Below are positions 18,058-27,490 of a stretch of 64,000 bases of DNA, piece by piece. Position 1 is the stretch's first letter, and each line of letters begins with the position of its first letter. The notes beneath the pieces are model-generated. The model searched no databases. It was not told where the DNA came from and saw only the letters and a program-made list of their open reading frames with translations. Source of the DNA: Streptomyces mangrovisoli (lineage in GTDB: Bacteria > Actinomycetota > Actinomycetes > Streptomycetales > Streptomycetaceae); the NCBI RefSeq assembly GCF_000974985.2, contig NZ_LAVA02000033.1, forward strand, positions 1-64,000, in the 5' to 3' direction. Both the position numbers and the translations under genes were made by a program.

Positions 18058-19011
18058 ATGACCGCAAGCTCCACCCGTCGTACCACCGCTGCGCACTCCC
18101 GGCTTGCCGCGGTCGGTGCGATCGCGGTCGCCGGGGCCCTGCTGCTCACCGGCTGTGGCGACCAGACCAAGGACAACAACTCCTCCAACAGCTCGTCGAG
18201 CAGCGCTCCGCTGGCCTCCAAGCTCCCGCAGTCGGTCCGCGACAAGGGCACCATCAAGGTCGGTTCCGACATCGCCTACGCCCCGGTGGAGTTCAAGGAC
18301 TCCTCCGGCAAGGCGGTCGGCCTGGACCCGGACCTCGCGGCCGCCATGGGCAAGCAGCTCGGCGTGAAGCTGGAGTTCGAGAACGGCACGTTCGACGGCC
18401 TGCTCACCGGTCTGCGCTCGGGCCGCTACGACATCGCGATGTCGGCGATGACGGACAACAAGAACCGTCAGGACGGCGTCGACCCGGACACCGGCAAGAA
18501 GGTCGGCGAGGGCGTGGACTTCGTCGACTACCTGACCGCCGGTGTCTCGATCTACACCCGCAAGGGCGACACCAAGGGCATCACCGGCTGGTCGGACCTG
18601 TGCGGCAAGAAGATCGCCGTCGAGCGCGGCACCGTCTCGGAGGACCTCGCCAAGGCCGAGGCCAAGAAGTGTCCGAGCGGCAAGAAGCTCACCATCGAGC
18701 CCTTCGACGACGACCAGCAGTCCCAGACCCGCCTGCGTTCCGGCGGTGTGGACGCGGCCTCCTCCGACTTCCCGGTCGCCGCGTACGCGGTGAAGACCTC
18801 CGGCGGCGGCAAGGACTTCGAGGTCGTCGGCGACCAGGTCGAGGCGGCGCCGTACGGCATCGCCGTGGCCAAGGACCAGACGCAGCTGCGTGACGCCCTC
18901 CAGGCCGCGATGAACGCGATCATCAAGAGCGGCGAGTACCAGAAGATCCTCGACAAGTGGGGCGCCGGCGACGGCGCCGTCAAGGAGTCGGTGATCAACG
19001 GCGGCAAGTGA
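18058..19011 (+). CDS. Amino-acid ABC transporter substrate-binding lipoprotein (glutamate/polar type)
   Basis: 317 residues. A lipoprotein signal peptide ends in the lipobox LLTGC with lipidated Cys33, followed by an Asn/Ser-rich tether (to about 50). The SBP_bac_3 fold follows: GTIKVGSDIAYAPVEFKDSSGKAVGLDPDLAAAMGKQLGVKLEF, the conserved LRSGRYDIAMSAM, and the hinge strand GVSIYTRKGDTKGI. It is exported and membrane-anchored, and captures a polar amino acid. It starts the operon with permease and ATPase genes; the RBS GGAGGAA is 7 bases before the ATG. The exact ligand is not determinable. Confidence 0.93.
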   Translation: MTASSTRRTTAAHSRLAAVGAIAVAGALLLTGCGDQTKDNNSSNSSSSSAPLASKLPQSVRDKGTIKVGSDIAYAPVEFKDSSGKAVGLDPDLAAAMGKQLGVKLEFENGTFDGLLTGLRSGRYDIAMSAMTDNKNRQDGVDPDTGKKVGEGVDFVDYLTAGVSIYTRKGDTKGITGWSDLCGKKIAVERGTVSEDLAKAEAKKCPSGKKLTIEPFDDDQQSQTRLRSGGVDAASSDFPVAAYAVKTSGGGKDFEVVGDQVEAAPYGIAVAKDQTQLRDALQAAMNAIIKSGEYQKILDKWGAGDGAVKESVINGGK

Positions 19012-19047
19012 CCGGCGGGAACTGACGGCCACTGAGAGGCAACACCC

Positions 19048-19983
19048 GTGACTGACACCAAGAACACGGCCGGGGAGCAGGACGCTCCCCGGGCCGGGGC
19101 CGAGGCCATCAAGGCCATCCCGGTCCGCCACTACGGGCGATACGTATCCGCGGTCATCGCCATCGGGCTCCTCGTCGCGATCGTCTACGCGTTCGGCCAG
19201 GGCAAGATCAACTGGCACGCGATCCCGGACTACTTCTTCGACCACCGGATCCTGACCGGCGTCTACAAGACCCTCCTGCTGACGGTCCTGTCGATGGTGA
19301 TCGGCATCGTGGGCGGCATCGTGCTGGCCGTGATGCGGCTGTCGAAGAACCCGGTGACCTCGTCGATCTCCTGGTTCTACATCTGGTTCTTCCGCGGCAC
19401 CCCGGTCCTGGTCCAGCTGTTCCTCTGGTTCAACCTGGGCCTGGTCTTCGAGTACATCAACCTCGGTCCGATCTACAAGGACTACTGGTCGAACTTCATG
19501 ACGCCGCTGCTGACGGCGCTGCTCGGCCTGGGTCTGAACGAGGCCGCGTACATGGCCGAGATCTGCCGCGCGGGTCTGCTCGCGGTGGACGAGGGCCAGA
19601 CCGAGGCGGCGCAGGCGCTCGGCATGGGGCACGGCAAGACGCTGCGCCGGGTGATCATCCCGCAGGCGATGCGCGTGATCGTGCCGCCCACGGGCAACGA
19701 AGTCATCAACATGCTGAAGACGACCTCGCTCGTGGCGGCCGTCCAGTATCCCGAGTTGTTCCGCTACGCCCAGGACATCGGCCAGAACTCCGGTGCCCCG
19801 GTGGAGATGTACTTCCTCGCCGCCGCCTGGTACCTGATCATGACCTCGATCCTGAGCGTGGGCCAGTACTACGTCGAGCGGTACTACGCCCGGGGCTCCA
19901 GCCGCCAGTTGCCGCCGACGCCGTGGCAGAAGGTGAAGGCCGGCGTGTTCTCCGTGCGCAGGCCCAAGGGAGCGGTGGCATGA
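19048..19983 (+). CDS. Amino-acid ABC transporter permease (HisM family)
   Basis: 311 residues from a GTG. The N-terminus (about 1-35) is cytoplasmic. Hydrophobic segments lie near 36-55, 70-100, 110-140, 150-175 and 250-275. The EAA loop [50 protein letters not shown] is intact and couples to the ATPase. HisM-type permeases work as homo- or heterodimers; only one is present here, so a homodimer is likely. The stop overlaps the ATPase start. Confidence 0.93.
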   Translation: MTDTKNTAGEQDAPRAGAEAIKAIPVRHYGRYVSAVIAIGLLVAIVYAFGQGKINWHAIPDYFFDHRILTGVYKTLLLTVLSMVIGIVGGIVLAVMRLSKNPVTSSISWFYIWFFRGTPVLVQLFLWFNLGLVFEYINLGPIYKDYWSNFMTPLLTALLGLGLNEAAYMAEICRAGLLAVDEGQTEAAQALGMGHGKTLRRVIIPQAMRVIVPPTGNEVINMLKTTSLVAAVQYPELFRYAQDIGQNSGAPVEMYFLAAAWYLIMTSILSVGQYYVERYYARGSSRQLPPTPWQKVKAGVFSVRRPKGAVA

Positions 19984-20786
19984 GCGACGCACTGAACAAG
20001 ACGCAGGACACTCCTCCGCGGGACTCCGTCGCGATGGTCAAGGCGGAGGGCGTGCACAAGTCCTTCGGCCACCTGGAGGTGCTCAAGGGCATCGACCTGG
20101 AGGTCAAGCCGGGTGAGGTGTTCTGCCTCATCGGCCCCTCCGGCTCCGGCAAGTCGACGTTCCTGCGCTGCATCAACCACCTGGAGCAGATCAACGCGGG
20201 CCGGCTGTACGTCGACGGCGAGCTGGTCGGCTACCGCCAGCAGGGCGAGAAGCTCTACGAGCTGCGGGACCGCGAGGTCGCGATGAAGCGCCGGGACATC
20301 GGCATGGTCTTCCAGCGCTTCAACCTGTTCCCGCACATGACGGCGATCGAGAACGTCATGGAGGCGCCGGTCCAGGTCAAGAAGCAGAGCAAGAGCCAGG
20401 CGCGGGAGCGGGCGATGACCCTGCTGGAGCGGGTCGGCCTCGCCGACCGGGCGGGGCACTACCCCTCCCAGCTCTCGGGCGGCCAGCAGCAGCGGGTGGC
20501 GATCGCCCGGGCCCTCGCCATGGACCCGAAGCTCATGCTGTTCGACGAGCCGACCTCGGCCCTGGACCCGGAGCTGGTCGGTGACGTCCTCGACGTCATG
20601 CGCGACCTCGCCGAGTCGGGCATGACCATGGTCGTCGTCACCCACGAGATGGGCTTCGCCCGCGAGGTGGGCGACAGCCTGGTCTTCATGGACGAGGGCG
20701 TGGTGGTCGAGTCGGGTCACCCGCGTGACGTCCTGACGAACCCGCAGCACGAACGCACCCAGTCGTTCCTGTCGAAGGTTCTCTGA
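19980..20786 (+). CDS. Amino-acid ABC transporter ATP-binding protein (GlnQ family)
   Basis: 268 residues, beginning at the ATG that overlaps the permease stop. Walker A is GPSGSGKST (about 52-60), the Q-loop is [12 protein letters not shown], the signature is LSGGQQQR, Walker B is [12 protein letters not shown], the D-loop is SALD and the H-switch is [12 protein letters not shown]. It drives uptake with the neighbouring permease and lipoprotein. Length and motifs are standard. Confidence 0.95.
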   Translation: MSDALNKTQDTPPRDSVAMVKAEGVHKSFGHLEVLKGIDLEVKPGEVFCLIGPSGSGKSTFLRCINHLEQINAGRLYVDGELVGYRQQGEKLYELRDREVAMKRRDIGMVFQRFNLFPHMTAIENVMEAPVQVKKQSKSQARERAMTLLERVGLADRAGHYPSQLSGGQQQRVAIARALAMDPKLMLFDEPTSALDPELVGDVLDVMRDLAESGMTMVVVTHEMGFAREVGDSLVFMDEGVVVESGHPRDVLTNPQHERTQSFLSKVL

Positions 20787-20794
20787 GACACGCG

Positions 20795-20829
20795 CGAAGG
20801 GCGGTACGGAGCCTCCGTACCGCCCTTCG
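20795..20829. terminator. 16-bp perfect bidirectional terminator
   Basis: CGAAGGGCGGTACGGA pairs with TCCGTACCGCCCTTCG around GCC, between the convergent ABC operon and methyltransferase gene. Confidence 0.9.
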
Positions 20830-20848
20830 GCGAGTTCCGGCCCGCCCG

Positions 20849-21619
20849 CTACCTGAGCGCGAGCAGGAGGGTGTCCGACGGGGAGCACCACACCGGGCGG
20901 GCCTCGGCGAAGCCCCTGTCCCGCAGGACGCGCGCGTGCTCGTCGGCGGAGGGCGTGTCGCCGTCCGCGTGCTCGCCGTAGATCTCGAAGCGGCGGGCCG
21001 TGGGCCCGGCGAGGACCGGGTCGGCCGCGGCCAGCTGCCACCACTCGGCCCAGTCCAGCGCGCCGTCGCGCCGGGCGTGGTCCATCAGGGCGTGCCGCCG
21101 GGCGCTCTCGGCCGCGTTGATGCGGGGCGTGGTGCGGTCGGTCATCCGGTCCGCGTTCATGAAGACACCGCCGACGCGGACCAGGTCCGCGACCTGCCCG
21201 TAGAGCGCCGCGAGGGGTTCGCTGTGCAGCCAGTGCAGGGCCGTGGCGGTCAGGACGGCGTCGTAGGAGTCGTACGGCAGCCTCGTGGTCCAGTCGGGGT
21301 CCTTGAGGTCGGCGGCGACGAGCACGACGCGGTCGTCGCCCGCGAAGGTGCCCTCGGCGATCGCGAGGAGGGCCGGGTCGAGGTCGACGCCGGTGCTGGT
21401 GGCGCCGGGGAACCTGCGCAGCAGCCGGGCGGTGATGCTGCCGGTGCCGCAGGCCAGGTCCAGTACGCGGGGTGTCGTGCCGACGCAGGCCTCGACCATG
21501 TCGAGCATGATCCGGAACCGGTCCTCGCGGTCCGGCATGTACCACTCCTGCTGGCGGTCCCAGCTCTCCTGCCAGGCCGCCCAGTCGGCGCCCGGCGCCG
21601 CCGTGTCCGCGTCCGTCAT
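20849..21619 (-). CDS. Class I SAM-dependent methyltransferase
   Basis: 256 residues starting MTDADTAAPG. Motif I is VLDLACGTGS (about 52-61), the acidic motif II is STGVDLDPALLAIAEG, motif IV is YDAVLTATALHWL and post-motif is LVRVGGVFMNAD. The family is the broad Methyltransf_25 type; small-molecule O/N/C targets are possible and the substrate is unknown. The start was placed at 21619 because GGAGGGG lies 6 bases upstream; a longer in-frame start runs into the next promoter. Confidence 0.85.
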   Translation of the reverse strand: MTDADTAAPGADWAAWQESWDRQQEWYMPDREDRFRIMLDMVEACVGTTPRVLDLACGTGSITARLLRRFPGATSTGVDLDPALLAIAEGTFAGDDRVVLVAADLKDPDWTTRLPYDSYDAVLTATALHWLHSEPLAALYGQVADLVRVGGVFMNADRMTDRTTPRINAAESARRHALMDHARRDGALDWAEWWQLAAADPVLAGPTARRFEIYGEHADGDTPSADEHARVLRDRGFAEARPVWCSPSDTLLLALR

Positions 21620-21719
21620 CGAACCCCTCCACCCCGTCGGTCCCGTAATACCCTGGATGCACGACCGGCTGTTACCCGACCGCATCGACGACCATAGAGC
21701 GCCTGCGTAAGGACTACAA

Positions 21720-22370
21720 GTGGAACTGGCCTATTACTCGGACTACGCCGTACGACTCGTGAACAGCGAGGAGCCGGCCCGGGGCAAGGACTCGCTCACC
21801 TCGGTCGAGGCCGTCCGCGAACTCTTCGGCGCGAACGCGTCCGCGGCCCGCCGCACGACCGACGCCGACGTCACGCGGTTCCGTTCGGTGCGCGCCCGGC
21901 TGCGTTCGGTCTTCGCGGCGGCGGACTCCGGCGACGAGACGCTCGCCGTGGACCTGCTGAACTCGCTGCTCCTCGAGTTCCCGGTCAGCCCGCAGATCTC
22001 CGGGCACGACCACCGGGACGAGGACGGCCGCCCGCTGTGGCACATGCACCTCGCCGACCACCCCTCGAACGCGACCGCGGGCTACGCGGCGATCGCGGCC
22101 ATGGGCCTGGCGTTCCATCTCACCGAGTACGGCGTCGACCGGCTCGGCCTGTGCGAGGCCGCGCCCTGCCGCAACGCCTACCTCGACACCTCGACCAACC
22201 GCTCCCGGCGCTACTGCTCCGACCGCTGCGCCACCCGGGCGAACGTGGCCGCCTACCGGGCCCGCAAGCGCCTGGAGGCCGACCGGTCGGCGAGCACCGG
22301 CCTGGCCGCCGACAGCGCCCAGCCCAGCAGCGCCAGCGGAGAGCGGCTGCCCGACCGCGGCGGCCGGTAG
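21720..22370 (+). CDS. ABATE-domain / CGNR zinc-finger protein, likely regulator
   Basis: 216 residues from a GTG with AAGGA upstream. The N-terminal ABATE-like domain includes RLVNSEEPARGKDSLTSVEAVRELFG. The C-terminal zinc finger is LCEAAPCRNAYLDTSTNRSRRYCSDRCATRANVAAYRARK, with four cysteines, though the final CGNR signature is changed to CATR. Such proteins are thought to bind nucleic acid and act as transcription factors. The last 118 bases overlap, in antisense, the end of the sodX gene on the other strand. Confidence 0.85.
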   Translation: MELAYYSDYAVRLVNSEEPARGKDSLTSVEAVRELFGANASAARRTTDADVTRFRSVRARLRSVFAAADSGDETLAVDLLNSLLLEFPVSPQISGHDHRDEDGRPLWHMHLADHPSNATAGYAAIAAMGLAFHLTEYGVDRLGLCEAAPCRNAYLDTSTNRSRRYCSDRCATRANVAAYRARKRLEADRSASTGLAADSAQPSSASGERLPDRGGR

Positions 22371-22687
22371 CGAAAGCGCACCCGCCCGAGGATCAGCTCC
22401 TCGGGCACGGTGCCGTAGTCGGTGCTGTCACCGCCCGCGTACGCGTTGTCGCCGAGCACCCACCAGCCGCCCTCCCGGCGTTCGGCGGCGCGCTTGACGA
22501 CGAGCAGGTCCTGCTGGAACGGGTGGCGCAGCACGACGACGTCGCCCGGCCGCACCCTGGCGCCGTAGTGCACCAGGAGCCGGTCCCCGTGGTGGAGCGT
22601 GGGCACCATCGACGGCCCCGTCACCTCCGCCACCCCGAAGGGCGCCATCGCCCTTCCGCGCTCGGTCTCCTGCGACAGCTCCGGCAT
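22253..22687 (-). CDS. sodX: Nickel-type superoxide dismutase maturation protease SodX
   Basis: 144 residues, signal-peptidase-like S24/S26 fold. Catalytic Ser26 lies in GPSMVPTL and the Lys base is Lys65 in LLVVKRAA, followed by WWVLGDNAYAGGDSTDYG, a typical box for this family. It trims the SodN leader so that His becomes the N-terminal nickel ligand. It is divergent from sodN with a 144-bp gap, the usual arrangement. The ATG at 22687 has GGGAGG upstream; longer frames extend over sodN and are shadows. The C-terminal codons overlap the CGNR gene in antisense. Confidence 0.93.
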   Translation of the reverse strand: MPELSQETERGRAMAPFGVAEVTGPSMVPTLHHGDRLLVHYGARVRPGDVVVLRHPFQQDLLVVKRAAERREGGWWVLGDNAYAGGDSTDYGTVPEELILGRVRFRYRPPRSGSRSPLALLGWALSAARPVLADRSASRRLRAR

Positions 22688-22831
22688 CCCGGCACCTCCC
22701 CGGTCCGATCCTCCACCAGTCTCAGTCTGACCCTGGACTTTTGTCCTAAGCCCATGGGGGCACTCGAGAAAACCGTCCTCGCAGGGAGTAATGTCCCACC
22801 TGAGAAGACGATCACGAGGAAGGAATGCTCC

Positions 22832-23227
22832 ATGCTTTCCCGCCTGTTTGCCCCCAAGGTCAAGGTCAGCGCGCACTGCGACCTGCCCTGCGGTGTGTAC
22901 GACCCGGCCCAGGCCCGCATCGAGGCGGAGTCGGTGAAGGCCGTGCAGGACAAGATGGCCGCCAACGACGACCCGCACTTCCAGGCGCGTGCCACCGTCA
23001 TCAAGGAGCAGCGCGCGGAGCTCGCGAAGCACCACGTCTCCGTGCTCTGGAGCGACTACTTCAAGCCGCCGCACTTCGAGAAGTACCCCGAGCTGCACCA
23101 GCTGGTCAACGACACCCTGAAGGCCCTCTCGGCCGCCAAGGCGTCCACCGACCCGGCCACCGGTCAGAAGGCCCTGGACTACATCGCCCAGATCGACAAG
23201 ATCTTCTGGGAGACCAAGAAGGCCTGA
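22832..23227 (+). CDS. sodN: Nickel superoxide dismutase precursor SodN
   Basis: 131 residues. A 14-residue leader (MLSRLFAPKVKVSA) is followed by the nickel hook HCDLPCGVYDP, where His15, Cys16 and Cys20 of the precursor become the Ni ligands after cleavage by SodX. The rest is the four-helix bundle of Ni-SOD hexamers. It disproportionates superoxide in the cytoplasm. The RBS AGGAAGGAA is near-ideal. In S. coelicolor sodN is controlled inversely to sodF by nickel, Nur and a small RNA acting at the sodN 5' region; I did not verify a pairing site here. A strong terminator follows. Confidence 0.97.
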   Translation: MLSRLFAPKVKVSAHCDLPCGVYDPAQARIEAESVKAVQDKMAANDDPHFQARATVIKEQRAELAKHHVSVLWSDYFKPPHFEKYPELHQLVNDTLKALSAAKASTDPATGQKALDYIAQIDKIFWETKKA

Positions 23228-23241
23228 CGCCTTCGCCGTCC

Positions 23242-23281
23242 CGAAGGGCCCGTCCGGATCTCGATCCGGACGGGCCCTTCG
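23242..23281 (+). terminator. 18-bp perfect terminator after sodN
   Basis: CGAAGGGCCCGTCCGGAT pairs perfectly with its complement around CTCG, 15 bases after the sodN stop. Confidence 0.92.
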
Positions 23282-23347
23282 GCGTGTCCGGGGACGCCCG
23301 CCCGTCGCGGCCCCCGGGCCCGTGCGCGCGCGTGGGATGCTGAGGGC

Positions 23348-23779
23348 ATGGGTGACATGAGCACGGAGGACCTCGTCCGACTGCGGCGGACCCGTGACCG
23401 CATGGACCGGGAGTACGCCGAGCCGCTCGACATGGCCGAGCTCGCGCGCACCGCGCTGATGTCGCCCGGTCACTTCCAGCGCAGTTTCCGCGCGGCCTAC
23501 GGCGAGACGCCGTACAGCTATCTCATGACCCGGCGCATCGAGCGCGCGAAGGCGTTGCTGCGGCGCGGCGATCTGAGCGTGACCGAGGTGTGCCTCGCCG
23601 TCGGCTGCACCTCGCTCGGCTCCTTCAGCTCCCGCTTCACGGAGCTGGTGGGCGAGACCCCGAGCGCCTACCGCTCCCGCCCGCACGAGGAGAGCGCGGT
23701 GATCCCCTCCTGCGTGGCCCGCACCTTCACCCGCCCGCGCCGGCACGGCCCCCGCCCGCCGGTGGGCGACACCCGCTGA
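23348..23779 (+). CDS. Short AraC-family transcriptional regulator
   Basis: 143 residues, with the AraC HTH pair occupying about 12-112: ALMSPGHFQRSFRAAYGETPYSYLMTRRIERAKALL and VTEVCLAVGCTSLGSFSSRFTELVGETPSAYR. There is no ligand-binding domain, only a short basic C-terminal tail. The ATG at 23348 and an in-frame ATG at 23357 are both possible. It sits 52 bp before a VOC-domain gene on the same strand, a common pairing in which the AraC protein controls the glyoxalase-like neighbour. Confidence 0.9.
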   Translation: MGDMSTEDLVRLRRTRDRMDREYAEPLDMAELARTALMSPGHFQRSFRAAYGETPYSYLMTRRIERAKALLRRGDLSVTEVCLAVGCTSLGSFSSRFTELVGETPSAYRSRPHEESAVIPSCVARTFTRPRRHGPRPPVGDTR

Positions 23780-23831
23780 AGACCTGGGCGAACGGGGCGC
23801 GAAAGCGGTACGGCCGCTCTAGCGTGAGGGC

Positions 23832-24248
23832 ATGGATCTGAAACTCAGGCAGTGCTTCATCGCCGTCGACGACCATGACAAGGCGCTCGCCTTCTACCGC
23901 GACGTCCTCGGCCTGGAGGTCCGCAACGACGTCGGGTTCGAGGGGATGCGGTGGGTGACGGTGGGCTCGCCGCTCCAACCCGACGTGGAGATCGTGCTGG
24001 AGCCGCCGGGCGCCAGCCCCGACGCCTCCCCCGCCGACCGGCTGGCCATCGCCCAGCTGCTCGCCAAGGGGATGCTGCGCGGCGTCATCTTCACCACGGC
24101 GGACTGCGACGCCCTCTACTCCCGGGTCGAGGAGTCCGGCGCGGACGTCATCCAGGAGCCGACGGACCAGCCGTACGGCGTGCGGGACTGCGCGTTCCGG
24201 GACCCGGCGGGGAATCTGCTGCGCTTCATGGAGCGGGCCGGGGCCTGA
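23832..24248 (+). CDS. VOC-family (glyoxalase/bleomycin-resistance-like) protein
   Basis: 138 residues with the beta-alpha-beta-beta-beta repeats of the vicinal oxygen chelate fold: KLRQCFIAVDDHDKALAFYRDVLGLEVRNDV and GVIFTTADCDALYSRVEESGADVIQEPTDQPYGVRDCAFRDPAGNLLRFME. The first metal position is not a clear His, so catalytic activity is uncertain. TAGCGT ends six bases before the ATG and no Shine-Dalgarno is visible, so the mRNA is probably leaderless. The likely partner is the AraC regulator upstream. Confidence 0.88.
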   Translation: MDLKLRQCFIAVDDHDKALAFYRDVLGLEVRNDVGFEGMRWVTVGSPLQPDVEIVLEPPGASPDASPADRLAIAQLLAKGMLRGVIFTTADCDALYSRVEESGADVIQEPTDQPYGVRDCAFRDPAGNLLRFMERAGA

Positions 24249-24326
24249 GGCCCCGCGCCGGGACCCGCGCGGGCCGACGGCTGAGGCTCCGCGCCGGGAC
24301 CCGGGCCCTGCCCGGCCGCGCGGCGG

Positions 24327-25559
<1,233 letters not shown>

Positions 25560-25575
25560 GACCGGTCGGCGGGGA

Positions 25576-25989
25576 TCAGATGTCCCCGGCGCCGTCCAGG
25601 ACGGCCCGGATGACGACGGGATAGCTGGTGATCCCCTTCGGGCCCGGACAGCGGGCGGCACGCTCGGCGATCTCGGTGACCCGCTCCAGGCTCGCGCACT
25701 CCAGCACCCAGTAGCCCGCCATCACCTCCTTGGTCTCGCCGTAGGGGCCGTCGGTGATCACGGCCTTGCCGTCGTCGCCGACGGTGACCGTGCGGGCCTG
25801 CGCCGGTTCGGCGAGTCCCTGGGCGTCGATCAGCTCGCCGGTCTCCGCGAGGTCGTCGCTGATCGCGCCCATGTGCGCGTACATGGCCTGGAGTTCCGTC
25901 GCGCTCCACGCCGGCGCGTGCTCGGAGGCCCGGCCGCGCATGCCCTCGTAGTCCGCCTGGGTGCCCCGCACCATGACCAGGTACTTCAT
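25576..25989 (-). CDS. YCII-related (DGPF-domain) protein
   Basis: 137 residues. The opening MKYLVMVRGTQADYEG, the motif TDGPYGETKEVMAGYWVLECASLERVTEIAERAARCPG, and the predicted ferredoxin-like fold match the YCII/DGPF family. In many actinobacteria this gene and an ECF42 sigma factor form a unit, and the sigma factor drives the DGPF gene. The biochemical role of DGPF proteins is unknown; they resemble muconolactone-isomerase-like dimers. Confidence 0.9.
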   Translation of the reverse strand: MKYLVMVRGTQADYEGMRGRASEHAPAWSATELQAMYAHMGAISDDLAETGELIDAQGLAEPAQARTVTVGDDGKAVITDGPYGETKEVMAGYWVLECASLERVTEIAERAARCPGPKGITSYPVVIRAVLDGAGDI

Positions 25990-26209
25990 CGATCCGCTCC
26001 TTCACCTCGCACCGCCCGTCCGGGCGGCTCTCACAGGGGACGTCGGAGCCGCGACGGCGCTCTCGACACGGGCCGCGCAGTTCGCCCGCGCTTTTTCTCA
26101 GCGTAGGGCGGGGCGGGGGGCCGCGCCGGGCGCCTGAGGTGTCGTACGACGGATGCCGGGCCGGTGCGGGAGGCGGCGGGGCGATCCCTGCCGTCCGCGC
26201 ACGTGGCGC

Positions 26210-26240
26210 GGCCCCGCACGTCGTGGGGATGTGCGGGGCC
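26210..26240 (-). terminator. Terminator of the encapsulin operon
   Basis: GGCCCCGCAC pairs with GTGCGGGGCC around an 11-nt loop, 48 bases past the prenyl synthase stop. Confidence 0.75.
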
Positions 26241-26287
26241 CGCCTGGCCGGAGCCCGGGGCCGTGGGCCGCCGGGCTCCGGCGTCCG

Positions 26288-27490
26288 TCAGCTGGTGCGG
26301 CGGGTCACGAACTCCGCCAGCGCCAGCAGGCCGTCCGCCTCCTCGGGGTCGGGGATCGCGCAGGCCAGCTCCTGGACCGCCCGGGCCATCCGGTCGGCCG
26401 CCTGGCTCTGCGCCCAGTCCCGGCCGCCCGCCCGCTCGACGGCCAGCCCGATGCGCTCCAGGTGGGCCGTGTCGCCCTCGTCGTGCGGCCGGGCGTACAG
26501 CCGCGTCAGTTCGGCCGCCTCCGGGGTGCCGGAGGTGAGCGCCGCCACCACGGGCAGGGACTTCTTGCGGACGGCGAGGTCCGCGCCCACCGGTTTCCCG
26601 GTGCGGCCGGGGTCGCCCCATATGCCGATGATGTCGTCGATCAGCTGGAAGGCGAGCCCGGCCTCGCGGCCGAACGCGTCCAGCGCCGCGACGTCGGCGG
26701 GCGCCGCCCCCGCGTACAGGGCGCCGACCGCGCACGCGCAGCCGAGCAGCGCGCCCGTCTTGGCCTCGGCCATCGCGAGGACCTCGGCCAGCGTGACCGA
26801 GGCCGGGTCACGGGACTCCAGGGCGGTGTCCGCCTGCTGCCCGGCGCACAGTTCGATCACGCAGCCGGTGAGCCGGGACGCGGCCGCCGCCGACGCCGGA
26901 TGCGGGTCCTCGGCCAGCAGCCGCAGGGCCAGCGCCTGCATCGCGTCCCCGGCGAGGATCGCGTCGGGCTCCCCGAACACCGTCCAGGCGGTGGGCCGGT
27001 GGCGGCGGGTGGTGTCCCCGTCCATCACGTCGTCGTGCAACAGCGTGAAGTTGTGCACGAGTTCCACCGCGGCGGCGGCCCGCAGCGCCGCCTCGCGGGC
27101 CGCCGGACCGCCGAGCGCGTCGGCCGCGGCGAGCACGAGCGCGGGGCGGATCGCCTTGCCCGCCCCGCCCGTCGCGGGCGTGCCGTCCACGTGCTCCCAG
27201 CCGAAGTGGTAGCGCGCGACCCGGCGCATGGAGGCGGGCAACCGGTCCAGGGCGGCGAGCAGTTCGGGGTCAACGGCGGCCCGCGTGCGGTGCAGGATCG
27301 CCTCCGCCTCCGCCCCATCGGCAGGCGCCGCCTGCGACTGCCCCGGTGGCTGCCCCTGCTGCTGCGACTGCCCCTGCGGCCGCCCCGGTGACTGCCCCTG
27401 CGGCTGGACCCGGTCCCGCGGCTGCGGCCGGAGGGCCGGCCGCACCGGTCTCGGTCCCGTGGAGTCCGCCGCGAGGCGTGGCAGCGTCAT
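26288..27490 (-). CDS. Polyprenyl diphosphate synthase with disordered cargo-type N-terminus
   Basis: 400 residues. Residues 1-60 are disordered and rich in Gln, Pro, Gly, Ser (for example [18 protein letters not shown]). The catalytic all-helical domain (about 62-395) has the first Asp-rich motif [10 protein letters not shown] (D153, D154, D157), the second motif [13 protein letters not shown] (D285, D286), [10 protein letters not shown] and KTGALLG. It condenses IPP with allylic diphosphates; chain length is not certain, with C15-C20 most likely. Its ATG overlaps the stop of the shell-protein gene (ATGA). Known Family 2B cargo enzymes carry similar low-complexity N-termini, so this tail is read as an encapsulation domain (inference). 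Confidence 0.92.
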   Translation of the reverse strand: MTLPRLAADSTGPRPVRPALRPQPRDRVQPQGQSPGRPQGQSQQQGQPPGQSQAAPADGAEAEAILHRTRAAVDPELLAALDRLPASMRRVARYHFGWEHVDGTPATGGAGKAIRPALVLAAADALGGPAAREAALRAAAAVELVHNFTLLHDDVMDGDTTRRHRPTAWTVFGEPDAILAGDAMQALALRLLAEDPHPASAAAASRLTGCVIELCAGQQADTALESRDPASVTLAEVLAMAEAKTGALLGCACAVGALYAGAAPADVAALDAFGREAGLAFQLIDDIIGIWGDPGRTGKPVGADLAVRKKSLPVVAALTSGTPEAAELTRLYARPHDEGDTAHLERIGLAVERAGGRDWAQSQAADRMARAVQELACAIPDPEEADGLLALAEFVTRRTS

